A DNA stretch of 64,000 nt from Jeotgalibacillus soli (lineage in GTDB: Bacteria > Bacillota > Bacilli > Bacillales > Jeotgalibacillaceae): NCBI RefSeq assembly GCF_000829435.1, contig NZ_JXRP01000018.1:248001-312000 (forward strand). Direction: 5' to 3'. The position numbers were made by a program, and so were the translations under genes. Below are positions 19,787 to 28,456 of the stretch, one piece after another (the stretch's first letter is position 1; every line of letters begins with the position of its first letter). The notes below the pieces were generated by a model. The model saw only the letters and a list, made by a program, of their open reading frames with translations, was not told where the DNA came from and made no database searches.

Positions 19787-20047
19787 ATGGACGTCCTGAA
19801 AGTATCATCACGATCAAATCCAAATTCAGTAGCCGGTGCACTTGCCGGTGTATTACGAGAAAGAGGAATGGTGGAAGTACAAGCGATTGGAGCTGGGGCG
19901 CTCAATCAAGCAGTAAAGGCTGTAGCAATTGCCAGAGGGTTTGTCGCTCCAGGGGGTGTTGATCTCATATGTATCCCTGCGTTTACGGATATTAAAATTG
20001 ATGGAGAAGAACGCACCGCGATGAAATTGATTATTGAGCCGAGGTAA
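19787..20047 (+). CDS. spoVS: Stage V sporulation protein S
   Basis: An 86-residue Alba-like protein needed for normal spore coat assembly and, in B. subtilis, for the switch from vegetative septation. ATG 19787 (MDVLKVSS) is chosen because it matches the conserved family start and lies 6 bases after GAGGAGG; upstream in-frame ATGs add residues not seen in the family. The sequence is nearly invariant across spore formers (SVAGALAGVLRERG, GGVDLICIPAFTD). Confidence 0.97.
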   Translation: MDVLKVSSRSNPNSVAGALAGVLRERGMVEVQAIGAGALNQAVKAVAIARGFVAPGGVDLICIPAFTDIKIDGEERTAMKLIIEPR

Positions 20048-20051
20048 AAAG

Positions 20052-20114
20052 AACAGGCAGTGGGAAAGGTAGCACATGATTCATGTGTGATACCTCTTCT
20101 CCGCCTGTTTTTTG
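20052..20114 (+). terminator. Terminator of spoVS
   Basis: Outer stem AACAGGC/GCCTGTT followed by TTTT encloses a second hairpin around CACATGATTCATGTG. Confidence 0.7.
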
Positions 20115-20234
20115 TGATGAAGGCGGTTTAAACAAAGTAAGCTCATTATCAGTGGCGAAGAGGCAGAATTCTCCGACTAATGACTGATTTTGTATTTTTA
20201 TTCATTGAATAGGCTAGTGAGCGCTACCTAAGCG

Positions 20235-20267
20235 TGGTAAAATAAACAATATTAAAAGCGATTACAG
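20235..20267 (+). promoter_or_regulatory. korA promoter (extended -10) with imperfect cre-like site
   Basis: TGGTAAAAT (20235-20243) is an extended -10 with no good -35. Sequence 20252-20267 matches 14 of 16 positions of the CcpA cre consensus, lacking the conserved early G. It lies between the promoter and the ribosome binding site. Confidence 0.4.
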
Positions 20268-20287
20268 TTATTAAAGGAGTGTTATGG

Positions 20288-22033
20288 ATGATCAGTCAGC
20301 TTTCTTGGAAGGTCGGAGGACAGCAGGGGGAAGGAATCGAAAGTACAGGAGAAATCTTCTCTATGGCCATGAATCGTTTAGGCTATTATTTGTACGGGTA
20401 TCGTCATTTTTCCTCGCGCATTAAAGGTGGACATACGAATAATAAAATTCGAGTGAGTACAAAACAAATTCGCTCTGTCTCCGATGACCTAGACATATTA
20501 GTAGCATTTGATCAGGAAACGATCGATGTGAATTATCAAGAGCTGCATAATAATGGGATCATTATTGCCGATGCAAAATTTAAACCTGTAAATCCTGATG
20601 ATTCACGAGCTGGACTATATATCGTACCCTTTACAGAAGCAGCAGCTGAGCTTGGGACTTCTCTGATGAAGAATATGGTGGCAGTTGGTGCGACATGTGT
20701 CATCATGAATTTGCCGATTTCTGTATTTCGAGATGTAGTAGAGGAGATTTTTGGGCGAAAAGGGGCTATGGTTGTCGAAAAGAATATGGAAGCGATTCAA
20801 AAAGGCTACGAGCTTATGACTGAGCTGTTAGGTGATAAAGCGGGTAGCTTGGAGCTAGATCAGGCAGATGGCAAACAGCGTATGTTTATGATCGGAAATG
20901 ATGCGATTGCACTTGGTGCGTTAGCTGGAGGCGCTCGTTTTATGCCTGCGTACCCGATCACTCCTGCTTCTGAAATTATGGAGTATTTAATTAAAAAACT
21001 GCCGGCAGTTGGCGGCACAGTTATACAGACAGAGGATGAAATAGCAGCAGCAACTATGGCGATTGGATCAAACTACGCCGGAGTTCGAGCGCTCACAGCA
21101 TCAGCAGGACCTGGACTATCGTTGATGATGGAGGCAATTGGGCTGTCTGGAATGACAGAACAGCCGCTTGTCATTGTTGATACACAACGAGGCGGTCCAT
21201 CTACAGGCTTGCCAACAAAGCAGGAGCAATCAGATTTGATGCAAATGATTTATGGGACGCACGGAGAAATTCCGAAAATTGTACTTGCCCCAAGTACAGC
21301 AGAGGAAGCATTTTACGATACAATTGAAGCATTTAATCTGGCAGAAGAATACCAGTGCCCGGTTATTATTCTATCAGATCTGCAGCTTTCTCTTGGGAAA
21401 CAGACGGTTGAACCGCTTGATCACTCCAAAATTAATATAAAGCGTGGGAAGCTAGTAAAGAATGAACAGGAGTTAGCGGAACTAGAATCAAAGGAATACT
21501 TCAAGCGCTACGAAGTTACAGAGGATGGTATTTCACCGCGCGTGCTGCCAGGAACGAAAAACGGAATCCATCACGTAACAGGGGTAGAGCATGATGAGAC
21601 CGGTAAGCCATCTGAATCTGCCTTAAACCGTCAAATGCAAATGGACAAGCGTATGCGAAAGCTCGATAGCGTAAAACTCTCTAATGCGATTGATGCAGCG
21701 AATGCGCTGCATGAGGAAGCAGACTTGCTGTTAGTTGGGTTTAACTCGACACGCGGTGTATTGGAAGAAGCGCTGACAAGACTCGAAGAAGAAGGATTAA
21801 AAGTAAACCATGCACATGTACGACTTCTTCATCCCTTCCCAACAGGAGAGCTTTCTCCTTTAATGGAAAAAGCAAAGCACGTAGCCGTAGTAGAACACAA
21901 TGCTACTGGTCAACTGGCTAGCATTATTAAAATGAATGTAGGTATGCCCCAAAAAATTCATAGTGTTAAAAAGTATGATGGCAACCCATTTCTGCCACAC
22001 GAGATTCACACTATTTGCAAGGAGCTGGTCTAA
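20288..22033 (+). CDS. korA: 2-oxoacid:ferredoxin oxidoreductase, alpha (gamma-alpha fused) subunit
   Basis: A 581-residue subunit of a KorAB-type 2-oxoglutarate:ferredoxin oxidoreductase, which decarboxylates 2-oxoglutarate to succinyl-CoA while reducing ferredoxin. The N-terminal gamma domain (WKVGGQQGEGIESTGEIF) is followed by the alpha pyrimidine-binding part (ARFMPAYPITPASEIME, TEDEIAAATMAIGSNYAG) and a C-terminal transketolase-like domain. ATG 20288 is chosen because AAAGGAG lies 8 bases upstream; an in-frame GTG at 20279 is part of that site. The beta subunit gene follows directly. Location between spoVS and miaB is shared by other Bacillaceae but not B. subtilis. Confidence 0.92.
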   Translation: MISQLSWKVGGQQGEGIESTGEIFSMAMNRLGYYLYGYRHFSSRIKGGHTNNKIRVSTKQIRSVSDDLDILVAFDQETIDVNYQELHNNGIIIADAKFKPVNPDDSRAGLYIVPFTEAAAELGTSLMKNMVAVGATCVIMNLPISVFRDVVEEIFGRKGAMVVEKNMEAIQKGYELMTELLGDKAGSLELDQADGKQRMFMIGNDAIALGALAGGARFMPAYPITPASEIMEYLIKKLPAVGGTVIQTEDEIAAATMAIGSNYAGVRALTASAGPGLSLMMEAIGLSGMTEQPLVIVDTQRGGPSTGLPTKQEQSDLMQMIYGTHGEIPKIVLAPSTAEEAFYDTIEAFNLAEEYQCPVIILSDLQLSLGKQTVEPLDHSKINIKRGKLVKNEQELAELESKEYFKRYEVTEDGISPRVLPGTKNGIHHVTGVEHDETGKPSESALNRQMQMDKRMRKLDSVKLSNAIDAANALHEEADLLLVGFNSTRGVLEEALTRLEEEGLKVNHAHVRLLHPFPTGELSPLMEKAKHVAVVEHNATGQLASIIKMNVGMPQKIHSVKKYDGNPFLPHEIHTICKELV

Positions 22034-22900
22034 ATGGTCACGTTTAAAGACTTCCGTAATAATGTTAAACCCAATTGGTGTCCAGGGTGTGGAGATTTTT
22101 CTGTTCAGGCTGCCATTCAGCGTGCATCAGCGAACGTTGGTTTGATTCCAGAAGAGCTTGCTGTCATCTCAGGAATCGGCTGTTCTGGCCGTATTTCAGG
22201 CTATATTAATTCATACGGATTCCACAGTATTCATGGACGTGCATTGCCGCTTGCTCAAGGCGTAAAAATGGCGAACCGTGAGCTAACGGTCATTGCTTCA
22301 GGTGGAGACGGGGACGGTTTTGCAATCGGCCTTGGCCACACCATTCATGCAATTCGCCGAAATATTGATATCACCTATATAGTCATGGATAATCAAATCT
22401 ATGGTTTAACAAAGGGACAAACGTCTCCGCGTTCAGCTGCAGGCTTTAAAACAAAATCAACACCACAAGGATCCATTGAACCGTCATTGGCTCCGATGGA
22501 AATGGCGCTCACTGCAGGCGGAACCTTTGTTGCGCAAAGCTTCTCAACAGATTTAAAAGAGCTGACTGCACTAATTGAAGCAGGATTAAAGCATAAAGGC
22601 TTCTCATTAATTAATGTATTCAGCCCATGCGTCACTTACAATAAAGTAAATACATATGACTGGTTCAAAGAAAATTTAACGAAGCTGTCTGATATTGAAG
22701 GCTATGATCCGCATAATCGTGAACAGGCGATGAGCACGTTAATGCAGCATGATGGTCTTGTTACAGGGTTGATCTATCAAAATACTGAACAACCTTCTTA
22801 TCAAGAGCTTGTAACCGGTTATAAAAAAGAAGCATTGAGCAAGCAGGATCTCGGGATGGATCAGGAAGATTTTGATCGTCTCGTTAAGGAATTTATGTAA
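22034..22900 (+). CDS. korB: 2-oxoacid:ferredoxin oxidoreductase, beta subunit
   Basis: A 288-residue thiamine-diphosphate-binding subunit. It has an N-terminal CxxC (NWCPGCGDF) and a further Cys that ligate the 4Fe-4S cluster, the ThDP/Mg motif GGDGDGFAIG with MDNQIYGLTKGQ, and a C-terminal domain. It starts at the base after the korA stop. No ferredoxin gene is adjacent, so the electron acceptor must be encoded elsewhere. Confidence 0.93.
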   Translation: MVTFKDFRNNVKPNWCPGCGDFSVQAAIQRASANVGLIPEELAVISGIGCSGRISGYINSYGFHSIHGRALPLAQGVKMANRELTVIASGGDGDGFAIGLGHTIHAIRRNIDITYIVMDNQIYGLTKGQTSPRSAAGFKTKSTPQGSIEPSLAPMEMALTAGGTFVAQSFSTDLKELTALIEAGLKHKGFSLINVFSPCVTYNKVNTYDWFKENLTKLSDIEGYDPHNREQAMSTLMQHDGLVTGLIYQNTEQPSYQELVTGYKKEALSKQDLGMDQEDFDRLVKEFM

Positions 22901-22906
22901 ATATTG

Positions 22907-22937
22907 AACGCACATCCACAAAAAGGATGTGCGTTTT
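22907..22937 (+). terminator. Terminator of korAB
   Basis: AACGCACATCC/GGATGTGCGTT followed by TTC. Confidence 0.75.
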
Positions 22938-23123
22938 CATATGTGGCAAAAACTGACGAATTAGCGACAAACAGTGCATTCCTATTGTATAAGAAACGTC
23001 TTGCCTTTATACTAATAGAACGTGTGGAATCGTTTATACTCCACTCATCTTATTGAATATACAGTATAAAATAGACTTAAACATAGCCGGTGTCGGTTTG
23101 ATTGATAGAAAGGGGATTTTTCC

Positions 23124-24668
23124 ATGAACGAAGAGCAGCGTCTAGCAGGCCAAGCCATATCTAAGACATCTGCCAAAGGCAAAACAGATAAGGATTATAG
23201 CCAATATTTTCAAACGGTCTATAGCCCGCCATCTTTAAAAGATGCGAAAAAACGAGGTAAAGAAGAAGTTAATTACCATGATGACTTTAAAATTGACCCT
23301 GCTTTCGCAGAAATGGGTAAAGGCCGCAAATTTTACATTCGCACATACGGATGCCAAATGAACGAGCATGATACAGAGGTTATGGCAGGTATTTTCCTGC
23401 AGCTTGGCTATGAGCCTACCGACTCTACAGCTGACGCGGATGTTATTTTACTGAATACATGTGCGATTCGTGAGAATGCTGAAAACAAAGTATTCGGTGA
23501 GATTGGCCATTTAAAGCCACTTAAACTAGAACGTCCTGATCTATTGATCGGGGTATGCGGGTGTATGTCACAGGAAGAGTCTGTTGTAAATAAGATTTTG
23601 AAAACGCATCAGCATATTGATATGATTTTTGGTACACATAATATTCACCGTCTACCAAATATTTTAAACGAAGCCTATATGAGCAAGGAAATGGTCGTTG
23701 AGGTCTGGTCTAAAGAAGGGGATGTCATTGAAAACCTTCCTAAAGTCCGAAAGGGTGCAATCAAGGGCTGGGTAAATATTATGTACGGCTGCGATAAGTT
23801 CTGTACATACTGCATTGTTCCTTACACACGAGGTAAAGAACGCAGCCGCAGACCAGAAGAAATTATTCAAGAGGTTCGTCATTTAGCCTCTCAAGGGTAT
23901 AAAGAAATTACGCTTCTTGGTCAAAACGTAAACGCGTACGGAAAAGATTTTACAGACATGACATATGGTTTAGGCCAATTGATGGATGAGCTTCGCAAAA
24001 TTGATATTCCTCGTATCCGTTTTACGACAAGCCATCCGCGTGATTTTGATGATCATCTTATTGAAGTACTGGCGAAACAAGGGAATCTTGTTGAGCATAT
24101 ACATTTGCCAGTACAGCACGGATCTTCAGAAATTTTAAAACTGATGGCTCGTAAATATACACGTGAGCACTTCCTTACCCTTGTTGACAAAATTCGTGCA
24201 GCCATCCCGAATGCTGTGCTGACTACGGATATTATTGTGGGCTTTCCTAATGAAACAGAAGAGCAGTTTAAAGAAACACTTTCTTTATACAATGAGGTTG
24301 GTTTTGAAACGGCGTTTACGTATATTTATTCTCCACGTGAAGGCACGCCAGCCGCGAAAATGGAAGACAATGTACCAATGGATGTTAAAAAAGATCGACT
24401 GCAGCGTCTAAATATGCTCGTTAATGACATGTCTGCAGCAGCACTCAAGAAATTGGAAGGCCAAATTGTTGAAGTGCTGGTTGAAGGAGAAAGTAAAAAG
24501 AATCCTCATGTGCTTGCAGGATATACACGTACAAGCAAGCTTGTGAATTTCGTAGCACCAAAAGAAGTAATTGGTAAGCTAGTATTAGTAAAAATAACGG
24601 ATGCAAAGACATGGAGCCTGAATGGCGAAATGATCGAAATCGTAGAAACGGCTGAGGTGAATGTATAA
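23124..24668 (+). CDS. miaB: tRNA-2-methylthio-N6-dimethylallyladenosine synthase MiaB
   Basis: A 514-residue radical-SAM methylthiotransferase that adds the 2-methylthio group to i6A37 in tRNA. The N-terminal MTTase domain ([16 protein letters not shown] and two later Cys) ligates the auxiliary cluster, the radical SAM motif is CDKFCTYC, and a C-terminal TRAM domain ends the protein. It works after MiaA, encoded at 46.9 kb. About 60 N-terminal residues precede the MTTase domain, as in B. subtilis YmcB. Start ATG 23124 after AAAGGGGATTTTTCC. Its stop overlaps the ricA start by one base. Confidence 0.96.
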   Translation: MNEEQRLAGQAISKTSAKGKTDKDYSQYFQTVYSPPSLKDAKKRGKEEVNYHDDFKIDPAFAEMGKGRKFYIRTYGCQMNEHDTEVMAGIFLQLGYEPTDSTADADVILLNTCAIRENAENKVFGEIGHLKPLKLERPDLLIGVCGCMSQEESVVNKILKTHQHIDMIFGTHNIHRLPNILNEAYMSKEMVVEVWSKEGDVIENLPKVRKGAIKGWVNIMYGCDKFCTYCIVPYTRGKERSRRPEEIIQEVRHLASQGYKEITLLGQNVNAYGKDFTDMTYGLGQLMDELRKIDIPRIRFTTSHPRDFDDHLIEVLAKQGNLVEHIHLPVQHGSSEILKLMARKYTREHFLTLVDKIRAAIPNAVLTTDIIVGFPNETEEQFKETLSLYNEVGFETAFTYIYSPREGTPAAKMEDNVPMDVKKDRLQRLNMLVNDMSAAALKKLEGQIVEVLVEGESKKNPHVLAGYTRTSKLVNFVAPKEVIGKLVLVKITDAKTWSLNGEMIEIVETAEVNV

Positions 24669-25102
24669 TGGAAAAGACGTATACAAAAACAGATATTATT
24701 GAAAAAGCAAAAGAACTTGCAATGATGATTACAACAACAGAAGAAGTCGACTTTTTTAAGCGTGCAGAAGCACAAATTCAAGAAAATCAAAAGATCCGCG
24801 AAAAAATTGCAAGTTTGCGCAGCTTACAAAAGCAAGCTGTTAATTTTCAGCACTACAATAAGCAAGAAGCATTAAAAATGATTGAAAAAAAGATTGAAAA
24901 AGTTGAAAATGAAATTGATGAGATTCCAATTGTACAGGAATTCAAGCAGTCACAAATTGAAGTGAATGAACTCCTTCAAATGATAGCCAATACAGTTTCT
25001 AATACCGTTACCGATGAAATTATTCGTCAAACAGGCGGAGATATTTTAAGAGGTGAAACTGGTGCCGCAGTTAATAAGGGCAGCAACAGCAGCTGCTCTT
25101 AA
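24668..25102 (+). CDS. ricA: RicA (YmcA), subunit of the RicAFT complex
   Basis: A 144-residue helical protein of the YlbF/YmcA (Com_YlbF) family. With RicF and RicT it forms a complex that accelerates phosphotransfer to Spo0A and guides RNase Y-dependent mRNA maturation; it is required for biofilm, competence and sporulation in B. subtilis. It is translationally coupled to miaB (ATAATG overlap), the usual arrangement. The C-terminus carries one Cys near the end (SSCS), consistent with the cluster-binding reported for the complex. Confidence 0.92.
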   Translation: MEKTYTKTDIIEKAKELAMMITTTEEVDFFKRAEAQIQENQKIREKIASLRSLQKQAVNFQHYNKQEALKMIEKKIEKVENEIDEIPIVQEFKQSQIEVNELLQMIANTVSNTVTDEIIRQTGGDILRGETGAAVNKGSNSSCS

Positions 25103-25111
25103 TCATGAATG

Positions 25112-25179
25112 ACCCCTTTTATTAAGCGAGAGCGAAATTCCTCGGAAGCTGCTTTTGCTTGATTATGGGGTCTTTTTTA
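25112..25179 (+). terminator. Terminator of miaB-ricA
   Basis: A long imperfect hairpin has GACCCC and GGGGTC ends and continues inward through AAGC/GCTT. It is followed by TTTTTT. Confidence 0.78.
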
Positions 25180-25210
25180 TTCTGCAAATTATCTAAAAAA
25201 AGTTTGAAAA

Positions 25211-25293
25211 TTGACAATGATCAAAAATTTTGATAAAAATAGTATAAGCGCCTTAAATACATTTTATTTTTTACGAAATGAAAGCGATTACAA
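25211..25293 (+). promoter_or_regulatory. Promoter region of aldehyde dehydrogenase with perfect cre site
   Basis: A -35-like TTGACA lies at 25211-25216 with weak -10 candidates downstream (TAAAAA 25234-25239). The near-palindrome ATCAAAAATTTTGAT (25220-25234) lies between them. ATGAAAGCGATTACAA (25278-25293) matches all positions of the cre consensus WTGNAARCGNWWWCAW, so CcpA repression in glucose is expected. Confidence 0.75.
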
Positions 25294-25404
25294 AAAGGAG
25301 ACAGTTTTCTAAGTTTTTAGTTGTCCATATCAGTAGAACAGCTATATTTAGTGAAAACGGTTTATGTAATTCTTAATTCTAAAAAGTTTAGGGGGGAAAT
25401 ATTC

Positions 25405-26925
25405 ATGACGTATGCATTTCCAAACAGCGAAGGTTCAATTGTACAATTTAAAGAGAAGTATGGTAACTACATTGGGGGAGAATGGGTTCCGCCTGTAAAG
25501 GGTGATTATTTTGATAATCCATCTCCTGTAACTGGAAAAGTGTTTACTCAAATACCGCGTTCAACGGAAGAGGATATTGAAAAAGCTTTGGATGCTGCCC
25601 ATGCAGCAAAAGATGCATGGGGTAAAACCTCTGTTGCAGAACGTTCTCGTATATTAAATCAAATTGCTGATCGGATAGAAGAAAATCTTGAACTGCTGGC
25701 TGTAGCCGAAACGTGGGAAAACGGCAAGGCTGTTCGTGAGACGTTAAATGCGGATTTGCCCCTTGCAGTTGATCACTTCCGATATTTTGCAGGGGTTATC
25801 CGTGCTCAAGAAGGAAGCCTAAGTCAGATTGATGAAGATACTGTAGCCTATCACTATCATGAACCACTAGGGGTTGTTGGACAAATTATTCCTTGGAATT
25901 TCCCAATTCTTATGGGTGTTTGGAAGCTGGCACCTGCTTTAGCAGCAGGAAACTGTGTGGTGCTGAAGCCTGCTGAGCAAACACCAACTTCAATATTGGT
26001 GTTGATGGAGCTCATTGAGGACCTTCTGCCGCCGGGTGTAATTAATATTGTAAACGGTTTTGGACTTGAGGCTGGCAAGCCGCTTGCTTCAAGTGACCGA
26101 ATTAATAAAATTGCATTTACAGGGGAAACAACTACAGGCCGGTTAATCATGCAATATGCTTCTCAAAACTTAATTCCGGTTACGCTGGAGCTTGGCGGTA
26201 AATCGCCGAATATCTTTTTCTCAGATGTGATGGATGAAGATGATGATTTTCTTGATAAAGCAGTAGAAGGACTTGTCATGTTTGCATTAAACCAAGGGGA
26301 AGTATGTACATGCCCATCTCGTGCGATTGTCCATGAGTCCATATACGACCGCTTTATGGAAAGAGTCATCGAGCGAGTAAATGCGATTCAAACCGGTAAT
26401 CCGCTTGATCCAAACTCCATGATGGGGGCTCAAGCATCAATGGAACAGATGGAAAAAATCCAATCCTACCTTCAAATCGGGAAGGATGAAGGAGCAGAGG
26501 TTCTTACTGGTGGTGAGGTGAATAAACTAGAAGGAGATCTTGAAGGCGGTTATTACATTCAGCCAACCATCTTTAAAGGGCACAATAAAATGAGAATTTT
26601 CCAAGAAGAAATTTTTGGACCAGTACTATCTGTAACGACATTCAAGACAGACGAAGAGGCGCTTGAAATTGCCAATGATACGCTTTATGGTCTTGGAGCA
26701 GGTGTATGGACAAGAAATATTAACACAGCTTATCGCTTTGGCCGAGGTATTCAAGCTGGCCGTGTATGGACAAACTGTTATCACCAGTATCCAGCACACG
26801 CTGCATTTGGCGGATACAAAATGTCTGGTATTGGCCGTGAAAACCACAAAATGATGCTTGAACACTATCAGCAAACGAAGAATCTACTTGTAAGCTACAG
26901 TCCTAAGAAACTTGGGTTCTTCTAA
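25405..26925 (+). CDS. NAD(P)-dependent aldehyde dehydrogenase
   Basis: A 506-residue aldehyde dehydrogenase of the AldB/AcoD/ExaC-like group, oxidising short aldehydes such as acetaldehyde. It shows the NAD-binding segment ([23 protein letters not shown]), the catalytic Glu region ([13 protein letters not shown]), and catalytic Cys in [14 protein letters not shown] 25405 follows AGGGGGGAAATATTC and gives the conserved N-terminus; an in-frame upstream start at 25321 lacks a ribosome binding site. The DUF779 gene downstream is the typical partner of this subgroup. A perfect cre site upstream indicates carbon catabolite control. Confidence 0.92.
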   Translation: MTYAFPNSEGSIVQFKEKYGNYIGGEWVPPVKGDYFDNPSPVTGKVFTQIPRSTEEDIEKALDAAHAAKDAWGKTSVAERSRILNQIADRIEENLELLAVAETWENGKAVRETLNADLPLAVDHFRYFAGVIRAQEGSLSQIDEDTVAYHYHEPLGVVGQIIPWNFPILMGVWKLAPALAAGNCVVLKPAEQTPTSILVLMELIEDLLPPGVINIVNGFGLEAGKPLASSDRINKIAFTGETTTGRLIMQYASQNLIPVTLELGGKSPNIFFSDVMDEDDDFLDKAVEGLVMFALNQGEVCTCPSRAIVHESIYDRFMERVIERVNAIQTGNPLDPNSMMGAQASMEQMEKIQSYLQIGKDEGAEVLTGGEVNKLEGDLEGGYYIQPTIFKGHNKMRIFQEEIFGPVLSVTTFKTDEEALEIANDTLYGLGAGVWTRNINTAYRFGRGIQAGRVWTNCYHQYPAHAAFGGYKMSGIGRENHKMMLEHYQQTKNLLVSYSPKKLGFF

Positions 26926-26930
26926 AATTA

Positions 26931-27029
26931 AAGCTATGTTAAAGTCCATTGTTGATTTTTACACAGCATTGATTGTAGCGGAAAGCGAGCGGCTGCGTGC
27001 TGCAATCAACAGACACATTTAACAAAGCA
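26931..27029 (+). repeat. Dispersed TIR-bounded intergenic repeat, copy 1 (about 99 bp)
   Basis: The left end AAGCTATGTTAAAG..ATTGTTGATTTTT and right end AATCAACAG..CATTTAACAAAGC are imperfect inverted repeats. The same two ends, with a longer centre, occur at 38086-38236. It lies between the aldehyde dehydrogenase stop and the DUF779 gene and can fold into a long hairpin. Confidence 0.75.
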
Positions 27030-27058
27030 AAAATGAAAAAAAAGGAATGGTGGAAAAC

Positions 27059-27430
27059 ATGGTGGAACGCGTGGTTGCAACTGATGAGACGCTGAGGTTA
27101 CTGGAGCTCTTAAAGGAAAAGCACGGTCCCTTGCTTTTCCATCAGTCTGGAGGATGCTGTGATGGCAGCTCACCGATGTGCTACCCGGAAGGTGACCTAA
27201 TGATCGGGAAGCAAGACATTAAGCTTGGTGAAATCGGGGGCAGTGCTTTCTATATGAATAAAAAACAATTTGATTACTGGAAGCATACCCAGCTGATCAT
27301 TGATGTAGTAGAAGGCAGAGGAGGCATGTTTTCTGTAGAAGGTGTAGAAGGAAAACGATTTTTAACTCGTTCACGCGCTTTTACGAAGGAAGAAAACGAA
27401 GAGCTGAAGAACACAGTGGACAGTGCTTAA
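27059..27430 (+). CDS. DUF779 family protein
   Basis: A 123-residue protein of the DUF779 family, commonly encoded beside aldehyde dehydrogenases of the AldB/ExaC type. Conserved features are LLFHQSGGCCDGSSPMCYP and a GFxFY/F-type beta region; the Cys-rich GGCCDGSSPMC segment suggests metal binding, but function is unknown. ATG 27059 (MVERVVATDE) matches the usual family start; an in-frame ATG at 27047 lies almost inside the purine-rich ribosome binding site. Confidence 0.85.
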   Translation: MVERVVATDETLRLLELLKEKHGPLLFHQSGGCCDGSSPMCYPEGDLMIGKQDIKLGEIGGSAFYMNKKQFDYWKHTQLIIDVVEGRGGMFSVEGVEGKRFLTRSRAFTKEENEELKNTVDSA

Positions 27431-27450
27431 TCTTGAAGGAATAAAAAATG

Positions 27451-27483
27451 AGACCAAGCCGCAAATAACGGTTTGGTCTTTTC
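27451..27483 (+). terminator. Terminator after DUF779 gene
   Basis: AGACCAAGCCG/CGGTTTGGTCT with a 7-base loop and TTTTCC. Confidence 0.82.
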
Positions 27484-27702
27484 CATTTATATAAGGTAAT
27501 AATTGAAAGTGATCCAAAACATAATGCTGTTTATGGTAAAATTTACATATGTATTTCAACGAAGCAGGGAATGTGGAATACAGATCCTGCTTCATCACGT
27601 TTTTATGAAAAAGACAGTTTTATAAACATTACAGAAGATGAGAAAAGCTTTTTTTGATAACCATTCTACACAAGAAGAGGACAAGCAAGGGAGGCTAAGG
27701 CG

Positions 27703-28013
27703 TTGAAGAAAAAAGATGACTTCAGCAGTGTAAACTATACTGATGACCATTTGCATGTTGACAATCGGGTAGATGAATTCACTCTCTTTAGTGAAGGAAT
27801 TGCGTGGGTTAGACAAGACCGCACAATGGCTTTATTTTTTAATGATTTTTTGATGATCAGGTGCTTCAAGCATTTTTCAAGGACGAAAAAGATGTTTATG
27901 ATGAATGTAAAGGGATTTTTTATGGGAATGTTAAAACGGATGAGGAAGACTATACGTTGTTTCGTACGTGGGTTGATGAGGTCTTGGATCTATATCGGAA
28001 AAAAATCTTATAA
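27703..28013 (+). pseudogene. Small acidic protein gene with a one-base frameshift
   Basis: The start is TTG 27703 after AGGGAGGCTAAGGCG. The first frame reads MKKKDDFSSVNYTDDH.. to ALFFNDF and then becomes an unlikely Met/Arg/Lys-rich tail. From 27852 another frame continues with an ordinary acidic sequence (DDQVLQAFFKDEKDVYDE.. to VLDLYRKKIL, stop 28011-28013). The two join if one T is added to the T6 run at 27846-27851. The repaired protein would be about 103 residues. I do not recognise the family. Either the gene is frameshifted, the run slips during expression, or it is a sequencing error. Confidence 0.6.
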
Positions 28014-28036
28014 CAAGAGATTGAAAGGAGATCTTA

Positions 28037-28273
28037 ATGAAAAAATATTTTCTGGAAGAATGGATGATTGACATTGATTCAACGAAAGGATTGCGTGCCA
28101 TCGCAAATAGCAACGAATTAATTGTGCTGGATGAAGAAAATGATACGGTTGCATATGTTGCGTTACTCGAAAACCATAATATTCGTGTGGATAAAATCGC
28201 ATGGAACTGCCAGTATGAATTTGTTTTAAATGAAAACACCATTTTTATTACGCTTCGTGAGCTGGAAGATTAG
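28037..28273 (+). CDS. Hypothetical protein, 78 residues
   Basis: A small protein (MKKYFLEEWMIDIDSTKG..) with alternating beta-like segments and no Cys-based motif except one Cys. The ribosome binding site GAAAGGAGATCTTA is strong, 24 bases after the repaired stop of the upstream frameshifted gene, so the two probably form an operon ended by the terminator at 28296. Family not recognised. Confidence 0.65.
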   Translation: MKKYFLEEWMIDIDSTKGLRAIANSNELIVLDEENDTVAYVALLENHNIRVDKIAWNCQYEFVLNENTIFITLRELED

Positions 28274-28295
28274 TGGATGACAGAAAATTGATAAC

Positions 28296-28326
28296 GGGAC
28301 CTTGAACTTCTGAGGTCCTTTTTTAT
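28296..28326 (+). terminator. Terminator
   Basis: GGGACCT/AGGTCC hairpin with a T-run (TTTTTTATTTTT). Confidence 0.8.
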
Positions 28327-28456
28327 TTTTAAATTTTATACTGAAGGCTGCGCACCTCAGCACTATAACGAAGGTTTTTCAATTTTCTGGTGCAGCTACC
28401 TATTAATTATAGTAAACTATTTAGGGATTCGAAATATTGGTTAACAGGAGACTCGA

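Noticed and set aside
27638-27706. 22-codon open frame overlapping the start of the frameshifted gene
   Set aside because: No ribosome binding site and no conservation clue; treated as chance.
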